Assembly (NCBI GenBank): GCA_002347645.1
Contig: DDYF01000027.1
Span: 50,195-114,194 of the forward strand
Source: Thermoleophilia bacterium UBA2241
Lineage (GTDB): Bacteria; Actinomycetota; Thermoleophilia; UBA2241
DNA: 64,000 bases
Direction of reading: 5' to 3'
The notes below the pieces were generated by a model. It was not told the origin of the DNA. It made no database searches and was given only the letters and a program-made list of their open reading frames with translations. The position numbers and the translations under genes were made by a program. Position 1 is the stretch's first letter, and the number at the start of each line of letters is the position of its first letter. Positions 50,372 to 58,267 of the stretch are shown here, in pieces.

Positions 50372-51520
50372 TCACTCCTTTGCCAGCGCCTTGCGGTACA
50401 GGCGCTCGAGATCGGCAGGCGACGCGTTGCGCACGTTCAACCTGTAGTTGACGACCTTGGTGCACTGCTCGACCAGCAAGGGGATCTCATCGTCGGTGAC
50501 GACGGCGGGATCGAGGGTCGTGGGGAACCCGACGGCGTCCATGAGGTCCCAGAGGCGGAAGAGCACCGACTCCGCGAGCTCGGCGTCGTCGCCCTGTTCG
50601 CCGAGCAGTCTCGCGACCGGGGCGATCTTCGCGCTGGCCACGGGGAGGTTGAACTCCATGGCGTACGGCAACATGATGCCCGTCGCCAGGCCGTGGGACA
50701 GGTGCAGGCGCCCCAGCGGCTGCGACAGGACGTGTGCAAGCCCGGGCAGCGAGGTGCCCGTGGCCATGTTGGCCATCGTGCTGGCCTCGAGCATGCGCTG
50801 TTTGGCGCCCAGGTGGCCGGTCAACGCGGCTTTGGGCAGACTCTGGAGGATCGTCGCCGCCGACGCGGCGGCAAGCCCGTCAGAGAAGTCGGTCGCCCCG
50901 ACCGACCAGACCGCGTCCAGCGCGTGCGCCAGCGCGTCCATGCCCGCGACGAGTGCCGGCCAGGCGGGCAGGCTCTCCATGAGGCCGCCGTCGAGGATGG
51001 CGACCGTAGGATAGGTGCGCTCGTCGAGGATCGACATCTTGAAGCTGCGCGCCTCGTCCGTGAGGATCGTCACCTTCGAGACTTCGGTCCCCGAGCCCGC
51101 GGTGGTCGGCACCGCGATCACCGGGTACGGCGCCTTGGCGGCCTTGTTGAAGCCCTCATAATCGGTGAGCACGCCACCGTTTGCGGCGACGAGCGCGATG
51201 CCCTTGCCGGCGCACATCGGGCTCCCGCCACCGAGCGCGATGACGAGGTCACACCCCTCGGCCTTGAACACGTCGACGCCGGCGGCCACGGTACGCACCC
51301 CGGGGTCCTCTTCAACCTGGTCGAAGAGGACGTAGGGGAACTCCGCCTCGTTGAGAAGGTCGGTGACGCGAGCCGTCACGCCCGCGGACGTCAGGCCGGC
51401 GTCGGTACAGACGCACGCCTTGGTCCCGCCGGCGGCGCGCGCCTGCGTCACGACGGCGGCGATGCTTCCAAGCCCGTGCACGATCCTGGTCGGCATGAAG
51501 AAGAGCTTCGCTTGCGACAT
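50372..51520 (-). CDS. Iron-containing (group III) alcohol dehydrogenase
   Basis: A 382-aa Fe-ADH. It has the NAD-binding VIALGGGSPMCAGKG, VPTTAGSGTEVSK and the metal-ligand region (GMDALAHALDAV, GLAHVLSQPLGRLHLSHGLATG) containing the conserved Asp and His residues. ATG 51520 has GGGGGA just upstream. It is the first gene of the 13-gene operon and would interconvert an alcohol and aldehyde for the adjacent AOR. Confidence 0.9.
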   Translation of the reverse strand: MSQAKLFFMPTRIVHGLGSIAAVVTQARAAGGTKACVCTDAGLTSAGVTARVTDLLNEAEFPYVLFDQVEEDPGVRTVAAGVDVFKAEGCDLVIALGGGSPMCAGKGIALVAANGGVLTDYEGFNKAAKAPYPVIAVPTTAGSGTEVSKVTILTDEARSFKMSILDERTYPTVAILDGGLMESLPAWPALVAGMDALAHALDAVWSVGATDFSDGLAAASAATILQSLPKAALTGHLGAKQRMLEASTMANMATGTSLPGLAHVLSQPLGRLHLSHGLATGIMLPYAMEFNLPVASAKIAPVARLLGEQGDDAELAESVLFRLWDLMDAVGFPTTLDPAVVTDDEIPLLVEQCTKVVNYRLNVRNASPADLERLYRKALAKE

Positions 51521-51567
51521 CGATCCCCCAGTCATCACGACGCTGTCTTGCTCATAAACTAGGTGGC

Positions 51568-51597
51568 AGTATCACGTATCATACAGGTTGACTTCAA
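51568..51597 (-). promoter_or_regulatory. Candidate promoter of the 13-gene operon
   Basis: On the minus strand TTGAAG (51592-51597), an 18-nt spacer and GATACT (51568-51573) lie about 50-75 nt before the Fe-ADH start, at the end of the GntR gene. Both hexamers match 4 of 6. The spacer contains a palindrome, listed separately. Confidence 0.35.
51569..51584. promoter_or_regulatory. Candidate GntR operator in operon promoter
   Basis: The plus strand reads GTATCACGTATCATAC. It contains the perfect inverted repeat GTATCATAC (51576-51584) and two direct GTATCA copies. It sits between the candidate -35 and -10 boxes, where a GntR-type repressor would block transcription. The adjacent GntR gene is the obvious candidate regulator. 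Confidence 0.35.
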
Positions 51598-52495
51598 GTA
51601 CTCCGTCTTCCCCGGCCTGCCGGGGGGCGCCATCAGACACGACGCTCACGCGCGCCGTCCCGTCACGGACGGCGCCGCGCGCCGCGGCCTCACCCGTCAG
51701 CGCGTCCCAGAACGTGCCCCCGCGCTCGCGGCTCCTGGCGAGGAAGCCGCGGTGCTTGTAGCGGTCGGAGCGGTAGTACACCTCCGCCAGGTCGACCACG
51801 CGAGCGTCGGACGTGTACACCGTGAGCGTAAGCTTGAGCAGCGGGGTGAGCAGGTCGACCTCGAGCAGCCGCGCCATCTCGTCGTCGGCGGCCACCGCCT
51901 CGAACACCTGCGACGCCCAATCGATCTGCAAGCCGGCCCGCTTCTCGATCAGCAGGATGAGGGGTTCGTGCTCGAGCTCGCTGAGCGAGAGACACGCGCC
52001 CACCTCGTACGGGATGTGGTTGGTGAGGACGGCCAGCGGCCTGTCGCCGACGAGCCGCACACGCTGGACGTAGAACAGGTCGGAGTCCTCGTCCACCGCG
52101 AAGGTCTCGGCGAGGTCCGGCGTGGGCTTGACGAGCCTGAACTCGACGACCCGGATGCGGGTGTCCGGCCCGATGTGGATGAGGTCTTCGAGGCTGCCGC
52201 TGATGTGCGGCGTCGCGTCGTCGGCGAGCTTCTCCGAGACGAAGGACCCCTTGCCCTTGACGCGCCGGATCAGCCCCTGGTCGTCGAGGATCTGCAGCGC
52301 CTGGCGCACCACGACCCGGCTCACGGCGAACCGTTTGGTGAGCTCGGCCTCCGACGGGAGCTGGTGGCCCGGCGCCAGCTTGCCCGCGATGATCTGTTCC
52401 TTGAGGTCGCGCATGATCTGGTAGTAGAAGGGGATACCGGATCTAGTGCGAAGCCCCTGGCCAGCGGAAAGTTCTTGGCCCTCTCTCATCCCCAT
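51572..52495 (-). CDS. GntR-family transcriptional regulator with UTRA domain (HutC type)
   Basis: A 307-aa regulator. The N-terminal winged helix (about residues 20-90) has IPFYYQIMRDLKEQIIAGKL, LPSEAELTKRFAVSRVVVRQAL and GLIRRVKGKGSFV. The C-terminal UTRA effector domain (about 105-265) contains DLFYVQRVRLV and PYEVGACLS. About 40 further residues at the end have no clear match. The start is in a 13-bp tandem repeat; ATG 52495 or ATG 52489 could be used. It lies between the MoaD-like gene and the Fe-ADH gene, all on one strand, and probably controls the oxidoreductase operon on one or both sides. Confidence 0.9.
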   Translation of the reverse strand: MGMREGQELSAGQGLRTRSGIPFYYQIMRDLKEQIIAGKLAPGHQLPSEAELTKRFAVSRVVVRQALQILDDQGLIRRVKGKGSFVSEKLADDATPHISGSLEDLIHIGPDTRIRVVEFRLVKPTPDLAETFAVDEDSDLFYVQRVRLVGDRPLAVLTNHIPYEVGACLSLSELEHEPLILLIEKRAGLQIDWASQVFEAVAADDEMARLLEVDLLTPLLKLTLTVYTSDARVVDLAEVYYRSDRYKHRGFLARSRERGGTFWDALTGEAAARGAVRDGTARVSVVSDGAPRQAGEDGVLEVNLYDT

Positions 52496-52507
52496 CTCTC
52501 ATCCCCA
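52482..52507. repeat. Tandem 13-bp direct repeat at the GntR start codon
   Basis: Two perfect adjacent copies of TCTCTCATCCCCA (plus strand). Each copy supplies, on the minus strand, an ATG-containing GGGGATGAGAGA unit. Because 13 is not a multiple of three, only the ATGs of the downstream copy are in frame with the regulator. Confidence 0.85.
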
Positions 52508-52535
52508 TGTCTCGGTCCCGACTGCTCACGCTACG

Positions 52536-52775
52536 CTATCCACCCCCAAGCGCCACAATGACGCGAACCTCATCCCCGTCGTGCAGCGGCAGGTCGTGCC
52601 GCGCGCGTTCGCCATTCACGGCAACATACTGACGTGCCGACTGGGGCAGGTCTATCGAGTCGAGCACTGATTCGACGGTCGCGCCTGCCGGGGCACTCAA
52701 GACCGCTACTCCTCGTTCGCTGTGTGGCGGGAGATACACGGCGTAGTTGCCGAACAGTCTCAGTTTGACTTGCAT
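52536..52775 (-). CDS. MoaD/ThiS-like small sulfur-carrier protein
   Basis: A 79-aa beta-grasp protein starting MQVKLRLFGNYAVYLPP and ending in ALGGG, the Gly-Gly tail that is adenylated and thiocarboxylated in MoaD and ThiS. The middle (ATVESVLDSIDLP, VAVNGERARHDLPLHDGDEVRVI) follows the MoaD pattern. ATG 52775 has AGGA 8 nt upstream and is preferred to ATG 52793. It lies between zinc-ADH and GntR in a cluster with two AORs, so it probably serves the tungstopterin dithiolene synthesis or a dedicated sulfur transfer. Confidence 0.8.
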   Translation of the reverse strand: MQVKLRLFGNYAVYLPPHSERGVAVLSAPAGATVESVLDSIDLPQSARQYVAVNGERARHDLPLHDGDEVRVIVALGGG

Positions 52776-52843
52776 CTTCCACGTCCTGGACACATGGATG
52801 GAGAGGGCGCTGGCCCCCGCACCGCGGGGGCCAGCGCCCCACC

Positions 52844-53878
52844 TCAGGGAGTCAGAATGATCTTCGTCGCCTCACGCGCCTCGAAGATCCGATAGGCCTC
52901 GGCCGCCTCCTCCAGTTTCATGCGATGAGAGATCACGGGCACTGGGTCGATTCGCCCGCTTTCGACGAGCCGAAGCACCTTCTCGCGATCATCCGTGGGA
53001 GCGCCGATCGAGATCAGAAGGGTCGTCTCGTTTGCGAACATCGTCCCGGCATCCAAGCAGAAGTCAGGTTCGAAGTGGGCACCGATTACGCTGACTACAC
53101 CCCGCGGGCGAGCCAACTGCATGGCCGTCGTCAGTGCCGGTGCACCGCCGGCGCACTCGATGACGGCGTCGACGCCACGCGAGCCAGTCATGCCCTTCAC
53201 GGCCTCTACAGCCGCCTCATCCGCCTCGACCGGGATGGCCCCCAAGGACTCCGCTGACTTGAGTCTATCCTGGACCGTGTCGAGTGCGATGACACGGCCC
53301 GCGGCCAGCTTGGCGACCATGATGGCCATCAACCCGACTGGGCCACAGCCTACGACAGCCACGTCGTCACCGTACGCCAAGTTCGCGCGCTCCACTCCGC
53401 GATAAGCCGTCGACAGGATGTCCGCGACGAACACGGCCGCCTCATCGCTAACCGAAGCGGGCAGCGGCCACAAGTCACGATCAGCATTGGGTATGAAGGC
53501 CGTTCCGGCCTGACCACCGTCAAGTCGCGGGTAGGCACCAGAGAAGCCGTACAGAGCCCTGTTCTCGCATTGCGGCTGCATACTGCGGCGGCAGTACCAG
53601 CAGTGCCCACAAGACGTCATGGAGGACACCATGACGCGGTCGCCAGGCTTGACGGTCTTGACGGCATCCCCTACATCACGGACCACGCCCACGAACTCGT
53701 GTCCCATGATAGTTCCCCACTCGAAACCGGGCACGTAGCCCCAGTAGGAGGCCAGATCGGCCCCGCAAATGGCAGTGACCGTGACGTCGACTGTTGCGCT
53801 GTCCGGAGTCGTGACGACGGGCTCCTGAGCCTCCTCGACGCGAACGTCCTTCGGACCCATTAGACGCGATGCAAGCAT
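52844..53878 (-). CDS. Zinc-dependent medium-chain alcohol dehydrogenase
   Basis: A 344-aa MDR enzyme. Catalytic zinc ligands are Cys38 (AICGAD), His60-Glu61 (MGHEFVG) and a later acidic residue. The structural zinc loop is Cys90, Cys93, Cys96 and Cys104. The Rossmann motif is VVGCGPVGLMA. AAGGAG lies 5 nt before the ATG. It lies 24 nt after the second AOR gene, which suggests that alcohol and aldehyde oxidation are linked. Its base composition looks less GC-rich than the AOR genes on both sides. Confidence 0.92.
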   Translation of the reverse strand: MLASRLMGPKDVRVEEAQEPVVTTPDSATVDVTVTAICGADLASYWGYVPGFEWGTIMGHEFVGVVRDVGDAVKTVKPGDRVMVSSMTSCGHCWYCRRSMQPQCENRALYGFSGAYPRLDGGQAGTAFIPNADRDLWPLPASVSDEAAVFVADILSTAYRGVERANLAYGDDVAVVGCGPVGLMAIMVAKLAAGRVIALDTVQDRLKSAESLGAIPVEADEAAVEAVKGMTGSRGVDAVIECAGGAPALTTAMQLARPRGVVSVIGAHFEPDFCLDAGTMFANETTLLISIGAPTDDREKVLRLVESGRIDPVPVISHRMKLEEAAEAYRIFEAREATKIILTP

Positions 53879-53902
53879 ATCGGCTCCTTCTAGTCGGGAT
53901 TC

Positions 53903-55708
53903 TCACACACCAAGGCGCTCGCGCAGGGCCGCCGTCGGCACGCCGTCGGCGTCCCACTCACGTGCCGCGTAGTAGTCGTCGAGCACGTCGCCCATATCGA
54001 GGGTGTGGGCGCCGGGGTCGGAGGGCGCCGGCTCGACCGCGAGCCGCCGCGGCAGGAAGTCGTCCGCGCGGGTGAACCCTTCTTCGACGTTGAACAGGCG
54101 CTCCACGGTGCTCACGCGTTCGCCGATCGCGTACAGATCGTCCGCGGTGATGTTCATGCCCGTTGGCAGGCTGGCGCACCGCGCATAGAGCTCGACACTG
54201 ATGCCCAGGTCCACGGTGAACATGCACATGATCAACGAGTCGATCATCACGGTGCTGTCCTGCATGCGCTTCACGAGCTCGGCCTTGCCGTCGAGCGAGT
54301 AGCGGTCGTAGTCGCCGAGCACGCCGAGGAACTCCGCCGCGACGGTGAAGGCCTTGTTGTGGTCTGCCCCGCGGCCGGTGGTCGCGTACGAGATACCCAT
54401 CCCGGTGAACGCGCGAGGCGAGTACGCCGCCATGTCGAGGCCCTTGACCTGCATCGCGTACTCTTCGCCCTTGCCCAGCTTGCGCGCCGCGCCCCGCGAC
54501 CCGAGGGCGAGCGTGTCGCCAAAGCCCTCGCGGGCGCTGATCTTGAGGATGGCGGGGCGCAGCACGTCGGCGTTGCCGAACGTGAAGTCGAGTCCGTCGG
54601 TATCGTCCTTCGTGAGCAGACCCTTCTCGGTCATCTCCATGGCCCAGGAAATTGCCGACCCCGTGGTCATGGTGTCGATGCCGAGGGTGTCGCAGAGGTA
54701 GTTGGCCTCGAGCACCGCCATGAGATCGACGATGCCGCAGTTGGGGCCGAGCGCCCACATCGACTCGTGGTCGATACGCTCCGACCGGTACGAGCGCCCT
54801 TCGCGCTCGAACTCGACGACCGCGCCGCAGATGACGTTGCACCCGCTGCAGGCCTCGCGGCTCGTCACGTACGTGTCGAGCACCTCGTGGTGGATGGGGC
54901 CCACGTCGGGGACCTTGTCGTCCTGGTAGTTGCGGTACGGCAGGCCGATCGCCTCGTTGACGTTCGGCAGCATGCCGTTCGTCCCGGGCCAGCGGAACGC
55001 CGGCCGCACCGGGTTCTCCATGATGATGTCGTGCAGCTCCTTGCAGGCGGCGATGTACTCGGCCGCCGGCGCCGCCACGCTGATCCCGCCGGTGCCCCGC
55101 ACCGCCACCGCCTTCAGCTTCTTGCTGCCGAAGACGGACCCGGAGCCACCGCGTCCCGCGTTGTGCTGCTGATGCATGAAGGTCCCGTACCGCACGCCGT
55201 TCTCGCCGCCTGGGCCGATCGCCCCGACGCGGAACTCGTCGCCGAGCTGCCGCTGCAGCGCCTGCTGCGACTCCAGGGCGTCCTTGCCCCAGAGGGAACC
55301 GGCGTCGACGAGACGAGCCTTGTCGTCGTCGACGACCAAGGCCACTGGCTTCTCGGACACGCCGGTGACGATGATGCCGTCCCAGCCGGCATACTTGAGC
55401 TCCGGACCGAAGTGGCCGCCCATGTAGCTTGCGGAGATCGTGCCGGTCAGCGGGCTCTTCACGCCGATCGCGATGCGGCTCGCGGTCGGGATCATCGTTC
55501 CCGTGGCCGGCCCGGTGGCGAAGACGATCACGTTCTCCGGGCCCAGCGGGTCGATGCCTCGCGGCAGCATGTCGTAGAGCAGCTTCGCCACGAAGCCGCG
55601 CCCGCCCACGTACTTCTCGGCGAGCTCGTCGCTGACCGGCTGCGAACCGATCGCGCCGGTGCCCAGGTCGACGGTGAGGAACTTGCCGGTGTAGCCGCCG
55701 TACTTCAT
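53903..55708 (-). CDS. Tungsten-dependent aldehyde:ferredoxin oxidoreductase (second copy)
   Basis: A 601-aa AOR-family enzyme. It has KYVGGRGFVAKLLYD at the N-terminus, the tungstopterin-binding GRGGSGSVFGSKKLKA (about 186-200) and canonical cluster ligands Cys287, Cys290 and Cys294 (ACSGCNVIC) plus a later Cys in LIMCMFTVDLG. ATG 55708 overlaps the ferredoxin stop (ATGA), so the pair is probably one complex, as in AorAB-type enzymes. It shares only family-level likeness with the other AOR in this window, so the two probably have different substrates. Confidence 0.93.
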   Translation of the reverse strand: MKYGGYTGKFLTVDLGTGAIGSQPVSDELAEKYVGGRGFVAKLLYDMLPRGIDPLGPENVIVFATGPATGTMIPTASRIAIGVKSPLTGTISASYMGGHFGPELKYAGWDGIIVTGVSEKPVALVVDDDKARLVDAGSLWGKDALESQQALQRQLGDEFRVGAIGPGGENGVRYGTFMHQQHNAGRGGSGSVFGSKKLKAVAVRGTGGISVAAPAAEYIAACKELHDIIMENPVRPAFRWPGTNGMLPNVNEAIGLPYRNYQDDKVPDVGPIHHEVLDTYVTSREACSGCNVICGAVVEFEREGRSYRSERIDHESMWALGPNCGIVDLMAVLEANYLCDTLGIDTMTTGSAISWAMEMTEKGLLTKDDTDGLDFTFGNADVLRPAILKISAREGFGDTLALGSRGAARKLGKGEEYAMQVKGLDMAAYSPRAFTGMGISYATTGRGADHNKAFTVAAEFLGVLGDYDRYSLDGKAELVKRMQDSTVMIDSLIMCMFTVDLGISVELYARCASLPTGMNITADDLYAIGERVSTVERLFNVEEGFTRADDFLPRRLAVEPAPSDPGAHTLDMGDVLDDYYAAREWDADGVPTAALRERLGV

Positions 55709-56115
55709 GACGCACCTCCCCAGGTGAGCGCGCCTTCCGGACACCACTTCACGCAGAGCGGGTCGCCGTCGCAGAGGTCGCAGATCATGATGCGCCTGTC
55801 GACGGCGTCCTGATGGACGTTCGGACAGGCGTCGAGGCACGAACCACAGTCGGTGCACTCCTCCTGGAAGAAGCGCACGACGCCGGCGTCCTCGTCCCAG
55901 ACGAGCGCCTCCTGCGGGCACGCGTCGACACAGGCGCGCTCGTGCGTCATGTCGCACACCGAGCACAGCATCGGCCCGAGGTGCGTGCCGGTGTCACGTG
56001 ACACCCTGATGCAGGCCCCGGCGGGCTGCACCCGGCCCAGCTTGTTCAGAGAGCACACGCCCGAGCACAGGTCGCAGGCGATGCACTTCTCGGCGTGGAA
56101 CTCGATGTAGTTCAT
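55705..56115 (-). CDS. Polyferredoxin subunit with four [4Fe-4S] clusters (AOR partner)
   Basis: A 136-aa iron-sulfur protein with sixteen ligand-type cysteines in four groups: 11/14/17/21, 51/54/62/66, 87/90/93/97 and 112/115/121/125. The pattern is that of HycB/AorA-type electron-transfer subunits. ATG 56115 is preferred over the upstream ATG at 56145 because GAGAGG lies 8 nt before it and the first cluster motif then starts at residue 11. It carries electrons to or from the AOR encoded immediately downstream. Confidence 0.9.
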   Translation of the reverse strand: MNYIEFHAEKCIACDLCSGVCSLNKLGRVQPAGACIRVSRDTGTHLGPMLCSVCDMTHERACVDACPQEALVWDEDAGVVRFFQEECTDCGSCLDACPNVHQDAVDRRIMICDLCDGDPLCVKWCPEGALTWGGAS

Positions 56116-56131
56116 GCGCGACACCTCTCGG

Positions 56132-57304
56132 TCAGACCTGGTCAAGCGCTGCCAAGAACGCCTCGACCCCAGCGCCTATGTCCAGCTTGAATGCCATCTG
56201 CTTGAGGCAGTACCCCATTGCGGTGAGAGCGGTCATCGCATAGGTGGGCCTGCAGGCGCTGCCCATGTGTCCCACTCTCACGAGCTTGCCGTAGATCGGG
56301 GTGTTGAAGAGGCTGCCGGAAATGAGCACGCCAAACCGATCGGCCATACGCCGGCGGAGCTCCTCGTCGTCCACGCCCGTTGGCACGGCGACGGCCGTGG
56401 CGACACTGCACGCGTGATCATCGCTGTCAGGCCAGAGCTCGAGGCCCATCGCTCGCACACCCGCTCTTGTCGCACGCGCCACCTCCGCATAGCGGCGAAA
56501 GTTCTCTGCGTGACCCACCTCAAGGTATTCGCTCACCGCAGCGTTGAGGGCGGCCATTTCGGTGGTGGACGTCGTGTACGGCCAAGTGTCCTTCTCGAGC
56601 CAGAGTTCCTTCCAGTCGAGAATGCTGAAGTACGAGTAGCGGTTCGGCCGCTTGACGTTGCGGAACAGGTCCCAGGCCGCGTCCGAGACGGCCATGGCGC
56701 TCAAGCCGGGAGGCGCCCCGAGGACCTTCTGCGACCCGACTGACACGATGTCGATGCCCCAGGCGTCGACCTCGACCGGGACGCTGCCGGCACAACTCAC
56801 GGAGTCGACGAACACGAGCTTGCCGTATTGCTTGCCGAGCTTGGCCAGCGCCTCGAGGTCGGACTGCGTGCCGCACGGCGTCTCGCAGTGGACCAGCCAG
56901 AGGATCTTGGCCTCGGGGTGCGCCTTGAGGACGGCCTCGAGCTGCTCCGGCTCGACGACCGTGTTCCACTTGGTCTCGACCGGGATCGCCTTGCCGCCGT
57001 ACTTCTCGATGAAGTACCGGTTGCCCTCGCCGTAGTGTCCGCTCTCGACGTTGATGACGACGTCACCCTCGTCGAGGCCGCAGAACGAGATGGCCTCGAG
57101 GCCGAGCAGCGCCTCGCCCTGCATCATCACGATGTCGTTCCTGGTCTTGAGGAACGTCTTGAACTTCTCCTGCGTGTCGCGGAAGAGCTCCATATAGGGC
57201 TCGGAGTAGTCGAAGAGCAGGGGACCGCCCAAGGCGGCTCTTACCTTGTCGGAGAGCTGCACCGGGCCGGCCGTCAGCATGAAGTCGATCGGATACGCAG
57301 TCAT
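56132..57304 (-). CDS. Class V aminotransferase (alanine/serine-glyoxylate or PucG-like family)
   Basis: A 390-aa PLP aminotransferase of fold type I. It has MLTAGPVQLSDKV at the start, MQGEALLGLEA, HCETPCGTQSDLEALAK, FVDSVSCAGSVPVEVD and the PLP Lys193 in SVGSQKVLGAPPG. The family includes alanine- and serine-glyoxylate, (S)-ureidoglycine-glyoxylate and pyridoxamine-pyruvate aminotransferases. Beside a BMP-type (nucleoside-like) importer, the ureidoglycine branch of purine breakdown is one option, but no allantoin genes are visible. GAAGGAAG precedes the ATG. The gene lies 30 nt after the permease gene. Confidence 0.87.
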   Translation of the reverse strand: MTAYPIDFMLTAGPVQLSDKVRAALGGPLLFDYSEPYMELFRDTQEKFKTFLKTRNDIVMMQGEALLGLEAISFCGLDEGDVVINVESGHYGEGNRYFIEKYGGKAIPVETKWNTVVEPEQLEAVLKAHPEAKILWLVHCETPCGTQSDLEALAKLGKQYGKLVFVDSVSCAGSVPVEVDAWGIDIVSVGSQKVLGAPPGLSAMAVSDAAWDLFRNVKRPNRYSYFSILDWKELWLEKDTWPYTTSTTEMAALNAAVSEYLEVGHAENFRRYAEVARATRAGVRAMGLELWPDSDDHACSVATAVAVPTGVDDEELRRRMADRFGVLISGSLFNTPIYGKLVRVGHMGSACRPTYAMTALTAMGYCLKQMAFKLDIGAGVEAFLAALDQV

Positions 57305-57334
57305 GTCACTTCCTTCGCTCAAACCTAGGGTCTC

Positions 57335-58267
57335 TCACCGCTTGCCGCGCTCAAAGGGGATGCAAAGGGCGGCAGGCAAATATGACTGCCTTCCGAACAG
57401 CACCAGAGCCAGCAGCACGAACACGAACGGCAGCATGTTCACGATGTCGGTTGAAACCTCTATGCCGACCAGTTGCAGACCATCGGCAATCGACAGAGCC
57501 GTCCCAAACAGGAGCGAACCGATCAGGACCCAGGTGGAACGCCCGCGAGCCAGCATCGCGATGACGATAGCGATGAAGCCCTGCCCGTGCGTCATGAACG
57601 GTACGAAAATACCGGCCGTGACGACGGCCATGTAGCCTCCCCCGAGTCCAGCCAGTGCACCCGTCACGAGAACCGCAATCGTTCGAATCTTGATGACGTC
57701 AACCCCGGCGTTGTCAAGCGCCACCGGCTTCCAGCCGGCTGCACGGATGTTCAACCCAAAGTTGGTCTTCAGAAAGATCCAGCCGACGATGATGATGAGA
57801 GCGACCCCTATGTAGACGACAGCGGGCTGATTGAAAAGGATTCCCAGCACGGGTATGTCTCTCAGCCCCGGGATAGACAGCATCGCTGCTTCCCCCAGCC
57901 TCGGGTAGCTCTCCCCGAACTGCACTTGGTGCAGGAGACTCGTGAGCCCCTGCATGGCGAAGAGGATGGCGATACCGACGACAATCTGATCGCGGCCCAT
58001 CCGCACGCTGAAGACGACCATGAGCAGGGAAACGGCGATGCCGGCCAGGATCGCAGCCAGCAAGCCGACCCAGGAGGATCCGCTCCAGTAGGCAAGCACG
58101 AAGCCCGCGTAGCCACCGGCGAGCATCATGCCCTCCAGGCCAAGGTTGAGCACGCCGGCCTGTTCGGAGATTGTCTCCCCAAGCGCTGCGAAGAGAAGAG
58201 GCATACTGGCCATGATGGCGCCCGCGATGACGGCGGCCAAGAAGTCGGCGCTCATGATGCTATCCAT
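57335..58267 (-). CDS. ABC transporter permease, NupQ/BMP-type
   Basis: A 310-aa polytopic permease of the branched-chain/BMP-type family with the conserved LGETISEQAGVLNLGLEGMML near the N-terminus and the RAAGWKPVALDNAGV cytoplasmic loop. ATG 58267 overlaps the partner permease stop by 8 nt. With the next gene it forms the heterodimeric channel of a nucleoside-type importer. Confidence 0.92.
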   Translation of the reverse strand: MDSIMSADFLAAVIAGAIMASMPLLFAALGETISEQAGVLNLGLEGMMLAGGYAGFVLAYWSGSSWVGLLAAILAGIAVSLLMVVFSVRMGRDQIVVGIAILFAMQGLTSLLHQVQFGESYPRLGEAAMLSIPGLRDIPVLGILFNQPAVVYIGVALIIIVGWIFLKTNFGLNIRAAGWKPVALDNAGVDVIKIRTIAVLVTGALAGLGGGYMAVVTAGIFVPFMTHGQGFIAIVIAMLARGRSTWVLIGSLLFGTALSIADGLQLVGIEVSTDIVNMLPFVFVLLALVLFGRQSYLPAALCIPFERGKR

